Counted from the first letter of the stretch, positions 1 to 10,125 are shown. The stretch is 52,263 nt of DNA from Candidatus Altimarinota bacterium (GCA_026988025.1 JALSMB010000032.1:1-52263), one strand, 5' to 3'. Numbers and translations are program-made. Notes: generated from the sequence alone by a model not told the origin.

Positions 1-54
1 GTCTGATTTACATTTTTTACAGGTTTTATGACTATTTTTATTTCACATAGATAA

Positions 55-100
55 AAAATAAGGAGTATTTGGCTTTATTATACCAAATACTCCTTATTTT
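55..100. terminator. Strong bidirectional hairpin terminator
   Basis: Perfect 18-bp stem (55-72 with 83-100) and a 10-nt loop, with A and T runs at the outer ends, so it can stop transcription in both directions. It lies just downstream of the 34-aa minus-strand ORF. Positions 1-54 hold no recognisable gene. Confidence 0.8.
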
Positions 101-119
101 AGCCACACACTTTTTACCA

Positions 120-224
120 TTATGCCGGAATTGTTAATTTAGATTGAGTTATAAATTTATCTAAAATTCTTTCGAATTCATTGTATTCTCTAATAACTAA
201 TTTTTCTTTTATTTTACTAAACAT
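120..224 (-). CDS. Small hypothetical protein (34 aa)
   Basis: A short ORF from ATG at 224 to TAA at 120. The product is mixed charged and hydrophobic, with no recognisable domain and no TGA codon. It ends about 20 nt before a strong terminator, and a 14-bp palindrome (AGTAATATATTACT, 253-266) lies about 30 nt upstream of its start, where a promoter or operator would be. That context makes translation plausible, but at this length chance cannot be excluded. Confidence 0.35.
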   Translation of the reverse strand: MFSKIKEKLVIREYNEFERILDKFITQSKLTIPA

Positions 225-289
225 TATATTTAATTTGATATGTTACTAAATTAGTAATATATTACTGATAAGAAATATATTTCAAAATA

Positions 290-321
290 AAAAAATAGAA
301 AATCTAGATTTTCTATTTTTT
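290..321. terminator. Palindromic hairpin terminator of the amino-acid permease
   Basis: A perfect 32-bp palindrome (AAAAAATAGAAAATCT and its complement) overlapping the stop codon of the minus-strand permease. A/T tails on both sides suit bidirectional intrinsic termination. Confidence 0.75.
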
Positions 322-1647
322 TATTATCTTTACTAACATATTTCTAAAATAGTTTTTCAATTTCATAATTCTAATAATCTGTTCATCTTTAGTTACTCAA
401 TAAGTAGATTCAAATAATATTGCAAAAAATATAAAAAATATAAATATAATAATTGCGTTGTAATTTGAAATATAAGTTTTATATATCAAAATTGACAAAG
501 CAAAAAATGAAATAAAAGTTGAAAATAAAACTATAATTTTATTAGCTCATATATCAATACGTCTTTTATATGCTGATAAATTCACAAATGAAAATATTAA
601 TAAAAATCATATACTAGCAATAGTAGCAATTGATGTTAAATCAATCAAATTAGCCATTATAATTGATAATCATCAAAGAATTAAAACTCATAAATATGAA
701 TCATTTAAAACTTTTTTTGAAAAATATTCTGGTAATTCCCTATCTATAGCTAAACTATATCATAATCTAGCATTTCAATAAATCGTAGCATTAATAGCAG
801 ATAACGTAGCTAATATAGCAGCTATTCAAACTAATTTAAATCATAATAATCATAATGCAGGTTTAGCTGCTTCTGCCAAAGCATAATCACTTGTTTTTAA
901 AATAGTAGCCTCACTTAAAGTTCATACGGTTAATATTGCAATTAAAATATACAAAACCGTAACTCAAATAGTAGAAATATAATATGCTCTAGGTAAATTC
1001 TTTTCTGGATTAATTACATCTTTAGCTGAATTTGCAATTAACTCAAATCATTCATAAGCAACAAAAATAATCATTCAAGCAATAATAGTTGAAAATCATC
1101 ATTCATTCTTAATATTTGAGAAATTATTTATATCAATATATCAAAATCAAAAATATAAAACAGCAAATAATATTAATATCTTAATTCAAACTATATAAAA
1201 TTCAAACCTAGCTATTATCTTAGCATTAAATAAATTTAAAACAACAACAAATAATATAGCAAATGTTAATAATAAATGTTTTAAAATATCTATATCAATA
1301 AAATGTGGAAAAAAAGTTGCTGAATATGAACCAAAAGCTAAAGCATAAAGAGAAATCGTAACAATATAACTAAACCATAAAATTAAATTTAAACTTTTAC
1401 TAATAATATTTTCTCATAATCATTTATAAAGAAATGTTACAGTTCATCATTCACTAGGATATTTAACAGATAATTTTGCATAAGAATATGATGTTAATAT
1501 AGCAATTATTCAAGCAAATAAAAAAGCAATAGGAGTTGCAGAATGTCATAATAATACAGCTTCTCAAAGCACAGCAAATATCCCTCATCAAACCATTCAT
1601 CATACTCAAATTGAAACAGCTTCAAATAATGTTATTTTTTTATTCAT
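313..1647 (-). CDS. APC-family amino-acid permease
   Basis: A 444-aa integral membrane protein importing amino acids across the cytoplasmic membrane. The N-terminus has the APC signature SIGVGGMVGGGIFAVLG in TM1 (the glycines mostly TGA codons). About 12 hydrophobic segments follow, with the conserved FVAYEGFELIANSAKD segment in TM6 and the PEKNLPRA loop after it. Length and order match the APC superfamily (PF13520/PF00324). It starts 4 nt after the 68-aa membrane protein gene, so the two are probably co-transcribed. Import fits a CPR cell with little amino-acid biosynthesis; the substrate cannot be told from sequence. Confidence 0.9.
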
Positions 1648-1651
1648 TAAA

Positions 1652-1858
1652 TTATCTTTTAATTATAAAAGGTATAACTAAAAATATAAATCATATAGTA
1701 ATTGATATATATATATTAGTAATAAAATATGGATAAATCATCAATATTAATCAAGAAATCAGTATTATATAATTTTGATCTTTTTTTCAATAAATAAAAT
1801 ATCCCATTCATATTGAACTAAAAAGTAATCAAACTATTAATAAATTTGTATCAAACAT
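1652..1858 (-). CDS. Small two-TM membrane protein upstream of the permease
   Basis: A 68-aa protein with two or three hydrophobic stretches separated by a short charged turn (YGKKDQNY) and ending in a lysine/arginine tail. It resembles the small family often auto-labelled 'amino acid transport protein', from memory only. It lies directly upstream of the APC permease on the same strand (4-nt gap), so it may be an accessory subunit; that is inference from position. Several glycines are TGA-encoded. Confidence 0.75.
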
Positions 1859-1942
1859 AATTAAATATATTAACTAATTGAAATTTTATACATCTATTAT
1901 ATAAAAAACTACCTAAATATCTATATTATATTAATTTACTAC

Positions 1943-1990
1943 ATAAATAGAATATAAATGATTAATAGAAATTATTTATATTCTATTTAT
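1943..1990. terminator. Intrinsic terminator after the TehA-like gene
   Basis: A perfect 17-bp inverted repeat (1943-1959 with 1974-1990) directly downstream of the stop codon at 1996, read on the minus strand. The gap from 1859 to 1942 holds only AT-rich sequence, probably the promoter of the small membrane protein gene. Confidence 0.75.
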
Positions 1991-1995
1991 AATTT

Positions 1996-3096
1996 TTATT
2001 TAACTACTTTTGGTCTTTCAAAAGCTTTTTTAGTAATTATTCAAACTAAAGTTTTATAAAAAACTATAAACCATAAAACAAGAGACAATCACCAAATAAA
2101 TAAAATCACAGGACATAACCAAGTACAACTAAGATCAAGAACAATAAATTTTAATCAGATTCAAAAAGCTGCAACTGGAAAGACTAAAGCCCACCAACCA
2201 AGAGTATAAGGAATTGATTTTTTAACTAAATAATATCATAAAATCAAAATAGTTAATATAAACCACCAAAAACCAAATCAAGCAAGCATTGAGCTAAAAA
2301 GTGATACAAAACTATGTATAAAATTTAAATCCCAATTAAAAATATTATTTTTCTTTAAAACTAAATCAAAAGTATTTAAAGCAACTATTGAAACTCAAAT
2401 TGGAGCTAAACCTATTACAAAACTAGGTGCTACTTCTGGAGCTGGTAGAGAATGAAATTTTAATCTTGAATAAACCATTGATAATACAAGGAAATACAAA
2501 ATAAAAGCCATTCACATGTAAAAAATACTTATAAATGGAATAAAGTTTTGCCAAATCCCATGTAAAGCCATAAAATTTCAAGCAAAAACTAATACAAATA
2601 TTCAAACTGGTGGTAAAAACCAAATTCAAATAGCATGTTTACTATCTACTTTTTCTGAAATAGTTAACATAAAAGGCACCAAAACTGGAATAATTGTACC
2701 TAAGATAAGAGCAATTATATAAAATATTTTTGAAACTAAAACAGCATTATGACACCATCATAAAGGTTCTAAAACATTCCAAATAGCAGCTACAATTATA
2801 GCTGCAGAAATAAAAATCCCTGCAAAAAAGTTTGCTGCAATAGGATGAGATAAATCTTTTTTTACCTCCCCAGGAAATTTTATAATTCTTAAAATAAACA
2901 AAATTATAAAAAGTACAAAAAATATTATAGCAAGAAAACTTAAAATTCCTGCAAAATATTTTAAAAACATTAAGTTAAATTTTGCTCAAATAATCATAGT
3001 AAGAATAGATACTGCCCCTGTTGCCATTGAACTCATTACCCATCTTGGTTCCATAGTTTTTACTATATCCCAAAATCATATTTTTTCTTGTGTCAT
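1996..3096 (-). CDS. TehA/SLAC1-family (TDT) anion or dicarboxylate channel
   Basis: A 366-aa membrane protein with about ten TM segments and the marks of the tellurite-resistance/dicarboxylate transporter family (PF03595): an N-terminal PRWVMSSMATGAVSI segment, the HPIAANFFAG motif, PPVG, LAPIG and the C-terminal WWALVFPVAAFGIG segment. Family members move small anions such as nitrate, chloride, malate, formate or sulfite through a central phenylalanine gate. It starts 16 nt after the CDF gene, as the last gene of a seven- or eight-gene minus-strand set. Substrate unknown; linkage to TauE/SafE makes a sulfur-containing or organic anion reasonable. Confidence 0.88.
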
Positions 3097-3112
3097 TTTT
3101 TTAAATTAAGAA

Positions 3113-4015
3113 TTAAATACAACCATTTACTGCACTATCATCATGTGGATCTTCATGATAGTTTACATACCATTTACTATCACTATCAAGTTTTTTAACA
3201 TCTTTTTCTATTTTATCTCATATATTATGAGCTTGTTCTATTGTTAAATTAGGTTCTAGTACCATATGAAATTCTACATATTTTGTATTATTTCCTATAT
3301 ACCTTGTTTTAAGACAATGAAAAGATTTTATAATTTTATCATCTACATATTTTTGTAAAATATCTTTTACATCTTGTGATTCTTCAAGACTTTTATCAAG
3401 TAAAACTCAAACTCATTCTTTTATAAGCTCAATAGATTCTTTCATAATATAAAGACCCAAAAGTCATCAAATTATAGCATCTACTATATGATAACCTGTA
3501 AAATACACTATTATCAAAGCTACCAAAACACCTGCATTTATAAACAAATCTGTTTTATAGTGCAAAATATCTCATTTTATTATCAAAGAATTTGATTTTT
3601 TATAAACTTTTAGTAAATACCAAATAAGTATTGAAGTTAAAATTATACTAAAAATCATAGCATACATTGAAAAACTCAAATATTTTATAGGTTCAGGATT
3701 TAATATTTTCTTTCAACTTTCCCAAAGTAAAAATATTCAAGAAGAAAAAATTACAGTTCATTCAATAGTTGAAGTAATTCATTCTATTTTTCAATGTCAA
3801 TATTGATGCCCCTCATCAGCAGGTTTTAAAGAAAACTTTACTGCAAAATAATTCATAACAGATACCATCATATCCATCAAAGAATCAAGTGCAGAAGCAA
3901 GAAGAGAAATAGATCAACTCATAAGTCACAAAATAACTTTTACAATAGCCAAACTTATTGCAACTATTGAAGCAATTATAGGTGCTACTCTTTGATTAAG
4001 CAATTTATCAAACAT
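3113..4015 (-). CDS. Cation diffusion facilitator (CDF) metal transporter
   Basis: A 300-aa CDF protein (PF01545, FieF-like). TM2 has the metal-site motif DSLMD and TM5 has HYKTD, the paired acidic/His residues of the transport site. The loop DEGHQYGHGKIEG between TM2 and TM3 is typical of the family. After six TM segments comes the ferredoxin-like cytoplasmic domain (about residues 205-300), with histidines near its end. It probably exports Zn2+, Fe2+ or Mn2+ by proton antiport. Neighbours are a 63-aa membrane protein (16-nt gap) and the TehA-like channel. Confidence 0.9.
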
Positions 4016-4031
4016 TTTTTAAAGTTAAAAA

Positions 4032-4223
4032 TTAAAATCACATCATATTTCAAGCTTCCTTTATCATATTTGAAGGAGCTTTTATAGCATTATGAAATCA
4101 AGAATCTACTCAATTTCAAAGCATTTTATCAAATCAAAAATTTATACCAAATTTTAAATTTAATACAACTCAAACAATTATTCATAAAATAAAAAGTAAT
4201 ATTCAAAAAAATAAATTTTTCAT
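4032..4223 (-). CDS. Small single-TM protein (63 aa)
   Basis: A 63-aa protein with one strong N-terminal hydrophobic helix (about residues 4-23) and a polar tail rich in Asn, Gly and Met. It is embedded between TauE/SafE and CDF with short gaps (23 and 16 nt), so it is probably co-expressed. No family recognised; it could be a small membrane accessory or lipid-anchored protein. Eight or so of its glycines are TGA, which explains why it is invisible under the standard code. Confidence 0.6.
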
Positions 4224-4246
4224 AATAAATATTTAAAAAATAAAAT

Positions 4247-4978
4247 TTATAATAAACCATAAATCATTTTTAATGCAATTATATATAGCAATATTCAAAT
4301 TATCTTTTTAATTTGATTTTGATTTAATTTAAAATGCATCAAATAATTACCAATATATCAACCAATAATTGCTCATAAAGCTGCAATTCAAAGTATAATC
4401 CAATCAAATTTAACAAAGCTCATATAAGTTAAAAAAGCTGCAAATGTTGAAAACGGAATAACAAAACTCATAATTACTGCTAATTTTTTAGCATTAAATC
4501 ATAGTAAAATCATTATAGGCATAAGTAATGCTCATCATCAAATTCATAAAAGACCACTAATAAATCAAACAAACATACCTATTAATACCATTACCCATTG
4601 TTTATCATAATGAAATTTTTGTTCTTTTTTTCAAAACAAAATCATACTTCAACTAAACAATAAAAAAACTGCAAACAATAACTTAACACTATGTTCAGGA
4701 ATATATCTCGAATACATAGCCCCAAATGGAGCAAATAAAGCTAATGAAATAGCCAAAGGAAGTGCAGATTTTATATCAAGCACTTTCCTTTTAATATTCA
4801 TAATTGTAGCAGTAGCAGTAGTTGTAGTATTTACAAAAAGTCATATAGCCTTTGCAAAATTAAAATTTATACCTAGCCAATCCATAATAGGAACTATTGC
4901 AGTTGCACTTCAAACACCACCAAGAGCAAAAAATGTGCTTAAAATAGTAGTAATAATAAATATTTCAATATAAAACAT
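4247..4978 (-). CDS. TauE/SafE-family sulfite/anion exporter
   Basis: A 243-aa membrane protein of the TSUP family (PF01925). Two repeated halves each start with a Gly-rich segment: GGVGSATAIVP near residue 14 and the GLLGIGGGALLMP-type segment near residue 140. The family exports small sulfur-containing or organic anions such as sulfite, sulfoacetate or thiosulfate. It lies between a DUF6858-like gene (5-nt gap) and the 63-aa gene. Several motif glycines are TGA-coded, which supports both the family call and the genetic code. Confidence 0.88.
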
Positions 4979-4983
4979 ATTTA

Positions 4984-5373
4984 TTACTTAATAAATAAAT
5001 TATTTACCCATGATTGAATTTTTTCATTTGCTGGTTCTTGTGGAGCTTCTAAAAAACTAATTACAAATTTATCTTCAAACTCAACAATAGCTAAATTTCT
5101 TGATCTAACTCATAACATTACAGGATTTGTAATTGCTTTTCAAAAACAATATAAAATAATCTTTGCATTTTTAATTTCAGGATCTATTTCTCATTTTATA
5201 TCTTTTGTATGAGAATAATGATCAAATACTGAAATAAAAGTAGCTATAGGATCTTTTTCAATTTTTTCTTTAATAAAATTAATTATCTCTTCAGTAGTAG
5301 AAACAATCAATTCAGATTTTTTAATTTCAACTGTGTAAACTGGATATTTATCCATTAAGTTTATTTTTTTCAT
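4984..5373 (-). CDS. DUF6858-like small cytoplasmic protein
   Basis: A 129-aa soluble protein without signal or TM segment. It begins with a KYPVYTVEI segment and has ATFISVFDHYSHTK, CFGKAI and SFLEAP motifs. This matches my recollection of the DUF6858 family of anaerobes and epsilonproteobacteria; function unknown. The conserved Asp-His-His cluster (FDHYSHT) and a single Cys suggest a metal- or sulfur-related role, which is inference. It stands between the NifX-like gene (26-nt gap) and TauE/SafE (5-nt gap). A standard-code reading stops at the internal TGA after residue 60. Confidence 0.7.
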
Positions 5374-5399
5374 AATTTTTTAATTAAATAATAAAATTT

Positions 5400-5663
5400 T
5401 TATTTTGTATCAAATTTAATACCATATTCATTTAATTTTTCTTCTAAGTTTCAACCAAATTTTCAAGCAATAAATAAATCACATCATTCATCTTTTAATA
5501 ATTCTGCAACAGCAAATCAAGCTCATCATCAACTAACAAATGGATTCTTTATAGTTTTATCATAATTTTTATCATTAAATACTACAAAATATGGAGCTCT
5601 TGCTGCATTTGATGCAATTTCATACTTTTCTCACTCTATTAAACTAGCTATTATTTTTTTCAT
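5400..5663 (-). CDS. NifX/NifB-type dinitrogenase cofactor-domain protein
   Basis: An 87-aa single-domain protein of the NifB/NifX family (PF02579, MTH1175-like). It has the family pattern VSGGGGAGFAVAELL, then GCDLFIAGKFGGN, with five TGA glycines in the first motif. These proteins bind iron, molybdenum or iron-sulfur clusters. No nitrogenase is present, so a nitrogenase role is unlikely; free-standing copies in anaerobes often sit beside permeases, as here. Its start overlaps the end of the upstream permease gene by 20 nt, implying translational coupling. Confidence 0.82.
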
Positions 5664-6186
5664 AGTTTTTAAAATTAAATAATAAATCAATAGTTAACCC
5701 TAATATTATTGCTAGAAATATAAGTACTAAATTAAATATAATAGTATATTTTAAACCAAAATATAATATCATTACTGCTAAAAAAGGTATTTTAACAGCT
5801 CTAGCATAAATAAAACTAGCAATATGTCAGTAGGATAAACCATTGTCTTTAAGTTGTTTCAAAAAAGGATACCACATATAAACAGGTCAAGTAGAAAAAA
5901 TTCCTCATATTATTGAAACAAAATATTTTGTAATACTTTTTGCATTTTTTATTTTATTTTTAATAAATTCCTTTTCTATCAAAATATTTAAAATAAACAT
6001 AAATACAAATACTATAAGTAAAACAAACAATATTTGATTTACAAAAATATTTATAAAATCTTTTAAAATAGATATAAATAAATTTAAATTTAAAATTCAT
6101 ACTCAAAAAAGTAAAAGTAAAACAAAAAATAAAAATAAGTTATTAAATCAGTACCTATCCAATATTTTTTTAAAAAATAATTTCAT
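5644..6186 (-). CDS. PF03773-type permease, second half
   Basis: A 180-aa membrane protein with five or six hydrophobic segments, including GIFSTGPVYMWYPFLKQL and GHIASFIYARAVKIP. It resembles one half of the predicted permease family PF03773 (DUF318; YraQ/ArsP-like), some of which are implicated in metal or arsenical efflux. It starts 1 nt after the preceding permease half ends, so the two proteins probably form one transporter. It overlaps the NifX-like gene at its 3' end. The conserved Pro and Gly positions are kept, and the glycines are TGA. Confidence 0.75.
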
Positions 6187-6187
6187 A

Positions 6188-6604
6188 TTATAAATAATAA
6201 AAAAAATAAATAATATAAGCTCCTATTATAGCAAATATAAAAGATATAAAATTTCTAATTAGAGCAAATCTTTTTCAAAAAAAATACATCTCAGCAGGTA
6301 TCTGAATAACTCACACTGTAATCCAAGCTATTAAAAATACAGTAATAACTAAAAAATAATCTTTAAAATTTCAAATTTGATGAGCAATAATATAAGAATT
6401 TATAGTACTTCATGCAGAAATACTTCCGAATAAGTCAGCTAATAAAACACTTAAAAAATTATCACTCAAATATTTTGAAATCAAATCAAAAAATCAAAAT
6501 CATTTTAAAATAGAAACCAAAAGCAAAATAGCAATTAAAAGAGGTAAAAACTCTTTAAATCACATCAATGTTTTCTTTAAATTTTTGATTATTTTTTCTT
6601 TCAT
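6188..6604 (-). CDS. PF03773-type permease, first half
   Basis: A 138-aa membrane protein with four TM segments and the family-like motif FGSISAGSTINSYIIAHQ. It resembles the N-terminal half of a PF03773 permease; the companion half follows 1 nt later. First gene of the minus-strand set running down to the TehA-like channel. A 20-bp palindrome (6626-6645) sits 22 nt upstream of its ATG, well placed to control the whole set. Splitting the permease into two ORFs occurs elsewhere in anaerobes; the transported ion is unknown. Confidence 0.75.
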
Positions 6605-6625
6605 TAAATTATTTCTTTTAAATAG

Positions 6626-6645
6626 TTATGAAATATATTTCATAA
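6626..6645. promoter_or_regulatory. Perfect 20-bp palindrome, candidate operator
   Basis: TTATGAAATATATTTCATAA is its own reverse complement. It lies between the divergent permease gene (ATG at 6604) and the FmdE-like gene (6785), immediately upstream of the permease set. No U-run follows in either direction, so an operator is likelier than a terminator. Confidence 0.55.
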
Positions 6646-6784
6646 TAACGAGTTGAATTATAATTCTTTTTTTATAAATTACAAGAAAAAATATTTGCAA
6701 AATATATGATAAAGGAATATACTTAAAAAGTCAGTAAGAAAAGTAATACTTTTATGACTTAATTTAATATATAATATAAAAAAA

Positions 6785-7372
6785 GTGAAATATTTAAAAA
6801 CATTTGATGAATTTCCAAAAATAACTATGCAAGATGAATTAGCTAAATTTTTATGAGTAAATGATGATTGAATTATAGATTTTAGTTATATTGATATAGT
6901 TAAATCAGCATGACATAGCTGTTGAACAGTTGCATGAGCATACATCATTGCATATAAATGATTAAAAGAATTATATTGAACTGAAATACCAAAAAGATGA
7001 GAAATAGATATAAAGATACAAAAAAGTGCTATAGAAGATAATGCTTGAGTTATTTGATGCGTATTATCAAATATTACATGAGCAACAACTGATTATTGAT
7101 TTTGATGAATTCCTTGAAATAAATTTAATAGAAGAAATTTACTACATTATTCAGAAAAAGTAGAAACAGATATTGTAATGACAAGATTAGATACTAATAA
7201 AAGTATATGAATAAATTATAAACCTTGAAATGTAGTTAATCCAATGGCTATACTTATGTCAGCTATTAAAGAAGATGCAACTGATGAAGATAAAAAAAGT
7301 TTTCCTATTAGATTTCAAAATATGGTAAAAACATTATTTGAAAATATGGATAAAGTAATTGAAATTAAATAA
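6785..7372 (+). CDS. FmdE-like protein
   Basis: A 195-aa soluble protein. The central signature SAGHSCGTVAGAYIIAYKGL, then PKRGEI, GVIGCVLSNITGATTDYGFGGIPG and KFNRRNL match the FmdE family, named after the accessory subunit of formylmethanofuran dehydrogenase and related metal-binding proteins. His and Cys in GHSCG are probable metal ligands. GTG at 6785 is chosen because the KYLKTFDEFPKITMQDELA segment before the first ATG (6827) looks conserved. A TATAAT-like box lies about 20 nt upstream. Divergently transcribed from the permease set, so possibly co-regulated. No methanogenic pathway is in view; substrate unknown. Confidence 0.72.
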
Positions 7373-7400
7373 AAAAATCTAGAAAATTTCTAGATTTTTT
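7372..7400. terminator. Bidirectional terminator between fmdE-like and Fur-family genes
   Basis: AAAAAATCTAGAAA pairs with TTTCTAGATTTTTT. It overlaps the TAG stop of the convergent Fur-family gene and directly follows the FmdE-like stop, so one hairpin serves both genes. Confidence 0.75.
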
Positions 7401-7749
7401 TATTACATTCTTTACAAATTCAATTCAAAACAAAACTATGATTTTTTACTTTAAATCAAAATTTATTTTCTAAATTTTCTATTTCAGAATTTATAAAACA
7501 TCATATATTTTCTTTTTTTCCACAAACATCACAAATAAAATGGTGATGATGAGTTTGTTTAAATGAGTATATTTTCTCTCAATTTTTTCAGAAATCTTCT
7601 AATAATATTCAAGTATTTAATAATTTTTCAATATTTCTGTAAACTGTTGTTTTATTTATATCTGTTCAAATAATATTTAAAATTTCTTTTGTAGATATAG
7701 GACAAGTTTTAGAAGTAATTATTTCTAAAATTTTTTGTTTATTATTCAT
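7390..7749 (-). CDS. Fur-family metal-responsive repressor
   Basis: A 119-aa Fur-superfamily regulator (PF01475). The N-terminal winged helix includes the recognition-helix stretch DINKTTVYRNIEKLL; the C-terminal part has HHHHFICDVCGKKE and a final CKEC pair, the four-Cys structural zinc site, plus a His cluster for the regulatory metal. It follows the ZIP zinc transporter by 6 nt, so it is probably a Zur-like zinc repressor controlling that operon. The 8-5-8 inverted repeat upstream of the ZIP gene is the likely operator. Slightly shorter than typical Fur (about 140 aa) at the N-terminus. Confidence 0.9.
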
Positions 7750-7755
7750 AATATT

Positions 7756-8523
7756 TTATTTAATTAATTCTCATAATTTTTCAAATCATATAAACATAAA
7801 TATTCATATAAGTATAAAAAATACATATCATATCTTTTTAAAAGTTGTTCATTCTCATTTAAATTCTGGAAATATATCAGCTAATGCAGTATATAATAAT
7901 CAACCTGAAATAATTGATATAACATATCATTCATGTCAAAGTAAAAAATCAGCAAATGGATATGTTAAAATTGCTCATAATAATCCTCAAATAGCAGCAA
8001 AATACGAATATTTTATATTATTATGATTCATAATATAATTAGAAATATTTTGTGGGATAGCATGTAATAATAATCAAAAAGTAGTAGCTACTCAAAAATA
8101 AAAATTTATTGAAAAAGCTCAAAATAATACAACTCAATGAAAACTATTATGAAGCATAGTAGCTCAAAACATTAATACTCAATTTTTATGTTCATGGCTA
8201 TGACTTGAATGACAACTTGAATTATGATCTAAATCCTTGCAGTGATGCCAATGTAAAAACAATTCAAATAAATAAAATGAAATTATTCAAACTAGAATAT
8301 ATATCCCCATAGTTTTTCAATCAAAAACTTCTCAAACTAATTCAGGAATGAATCAAAGAAAAATTAATCATAAAATAATTCATACAGTAGAAGCTGTAAT
8401 ATATTCTAAATAAGAAATTAACCTTTCTTTTATAAATTTAACTAAATATACAACTAAAATAATTCAAATAGCAATAATACTGTTTCAAATAACAGTTAAT
8501 AAAAATGGTGATAATTCTGACAT
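7756..8523 (-). CDS. ZIP-family zinc/divalent metal transporter
   Basis: A 255-aa eight-TM ZIP protein (PF02535). It has a His-rich cytoplasmic loop between TM3 and TM4 (HWHHC, HSSHSHEH), the metal-binding TM4 motif HNSFHG and the TM5 motif HAIPQN, matching the HN...G and HE.PQ patterns. It imports Zn2+ or Fe2+. Encoded just before the Fur-family gene in the same operon. Two half-sites of an inverted repeat and a third copy lie upstream. Most glycines are TGA codons. Confidence 0.92.
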
Positions 8524-8543
8524 TACTTAATATCTTAAAAAAT

Positions 8544-8564
8544 AAATGCAACTCATTTGCATTT
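8544..8564. promoter_or_regulatory. 8-5-8 inverted repeat upstream of ZIP/Fur operon
   Basis: AAATGCAA at 8544-8551 and TTGCATTT at 8557-8564 form an 8-bp inverted repeat with a 5-bp spacer, 20-40 nt upstream of the ZIP start codon. A third half-site AAATGCAA is at 8581-8588. Most likely the operator of the co-encoded Fur-family regulator. Confidence 0.6.
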
Positions 8565-8591
8565 TATGAATTAAATTTTAAAATGCAATAA

Positions 8592-8619
8592 AAAAATCTA
8601 GAAAATTTTCTAGATTTTT
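8592..8619. terminator. Palindromic terminator of the DUF134 gene
   Basis: AAAAATCTAGAAAA followed by its complement, overlapping the TAA of the minus-strand DUF134 gene. Same core (ATCTAGAAAATTTTCTAGAT type) as the hairpins at 290 and 7372. Confidence 0.7.
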
Positions 8620-8917
8620 ATTTACAATTATGTGTTCAATCTTTTTTATATATTCTAATTCCCTTTCAATTAACAAGTGCATCTGTTATTTTTTTATTTG
8701 CAGACTTAATAAGCCTATTAAATGTTGAAGCTGAAACTTTCATTTTTTTTGATCATGCTTCTTGATTAAGTTCATCTAAATTAAAAAGCCTTAAAGCTTC
8801 TAATTCAGCAGCTTGTAATTCAACCTTTTCTAATTTTGATTTCGGTATTCATGCAGGTTTAAAACAAGTAAATTCAACTTCTTGTTCAATATTTCTTGGC
8901 TTACATGGTCTAGACAT
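8618..8917 (-). CDS. DUF134-family DNA-binding protein
   Basis: A 99-aa protein matching the DUF134/UPF0251 family (PF02001): MSRPCKPRNI start, FKPAGIPKSKLEKVELQ, the LEALRLFNLDELNQEA helix-turn-helix and FNRLIKSANKKITDALVNGK. The family is a predicted sigma-like/HTH regulator, often with a Cys motif that binds an iron-sulfur cluster; here Cys 5 and 18 are present. It starts 2 nt after the cysteine desulfurase gene ends, suggesting a link to Fe-S assembly or its control. Confidence 0.85.
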
Positions 8918-8919
8918 AA

Positions 8920-10125
8920 TTATTTATTATTTAATATCTTAATTATTATATTAAAAAATGAGTCAATATCATCTTTTGTATTATAAATATATAAACTAAC
9001 TCTAAAAGAATGCTTAATTCATATATTATCAAAAAAACTATGAGCACAATGTTTTCAACTTCTTACAGCAATATTATTATCTGCTAATAAATCAGCTACA
9101 TCATTTGAATGAAATCACTCAATAACCATAGAAAAAACTCATAATCTGTTTTTAGAATCATTACTTCAAATTAATTTTATATTTTTATATTTTTTTAATT
9201 TATCTAAGAAATATTCTACTAATTCATTTTCATATTTTTCTAAAACTTCATATCATCAAATATATTCTATATATTCAAATGCTTTTAATAAAGAAACTGC
9301 TCAAGAAATATTTTGTGTTCAGGCTTCAAATTTATCAGGAATTTTTGCATAAGTAAAACAATTATCTCCAACACTTGATATAGCTCATCATCATGAAAAA
9401 CTAGGCTTTAATTCTTTTAATAATTTTTCTTTTCACCACAAAACTCATATTCAAGTATCTGCAAAAACTTTATGTCATGTGAAAAATAAATAATCACAAT
9501 TCATCTTTTTAATATTTATTTGCATATGAGGAATACTTTGACTAGCATCAACTATAAAAATAGTATCGTCTCTTTTGCTTTTTCAAATCTCTTCTAAATC
9601 AAAAATTTGTCATGTAACATTAGAAACATGAGTAAATGAAATAATTTTTACTTTTTCATCATATTTATTTTTAAAATCATCTAAATCTAAATTATAATTT
9701 CTATCTAATTTTACATATTCTATATCAATTCAAATATTTTCTCTTAATATTAACCAAGGTATAATATTTGCATTATGTTCAACCTCTGTAAGTAAAACCT
9801 TATCTCATTTTTTTAATTGTTTTGATAGTCAAATAGATGAAGTAAGTAAGTTTATTGCATAAGTTGAATTATATGTATAGATAATTTCTTTATAAGAATC
9901 AGTTCAAATGAATTTGGCTACTTTTTTCTTAGAATCATTATATAGTTTTTCTGATTTTTCTGAAATATCATATAATCATCTATGAATACTAGAATAAGTA
10001 GTTTCCAAATAATTCTTTAATCAATCCATAACTAAACTAGGTTTTTGACTAGTAGCAGTGGAATCAAGATAAATTAAATTAGGATTGTTTTTAAAAATAG
10101 GAAAATCTTCTCTGAAATTACTCAT
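8920..10125 (-). CDS. sufS: Cysteine desulfurase, SufS/CsdA type
   Basis: A 401-aa PLP-dependent class V aminotransferase that takes sulfur from L-cysteine for Fe-S clusters and thiolated tRNA. Visible motifs: N-terminal YLDSTATSQKP, EHNANIIPW, SFTHVSNVTG, the aspartate in VDASQSIPH, the PLP lysine in FTGHKVFADTGIGVLWG, and the catalytic Cys in VRSGKHCAH. Length is standard for group II enzymes. No SufU or SufBCD lies nearby in the window, so its sulfur acceptor is unknown. DUF134 follows in the same operon. Confidence 0.93.

Noticed and set aside
5191..5373. 60-aa ORF as a complete gene
   Set aside because: It ends at a TGA that is glycine here; the real gene runs on to 4984 (129 aa).
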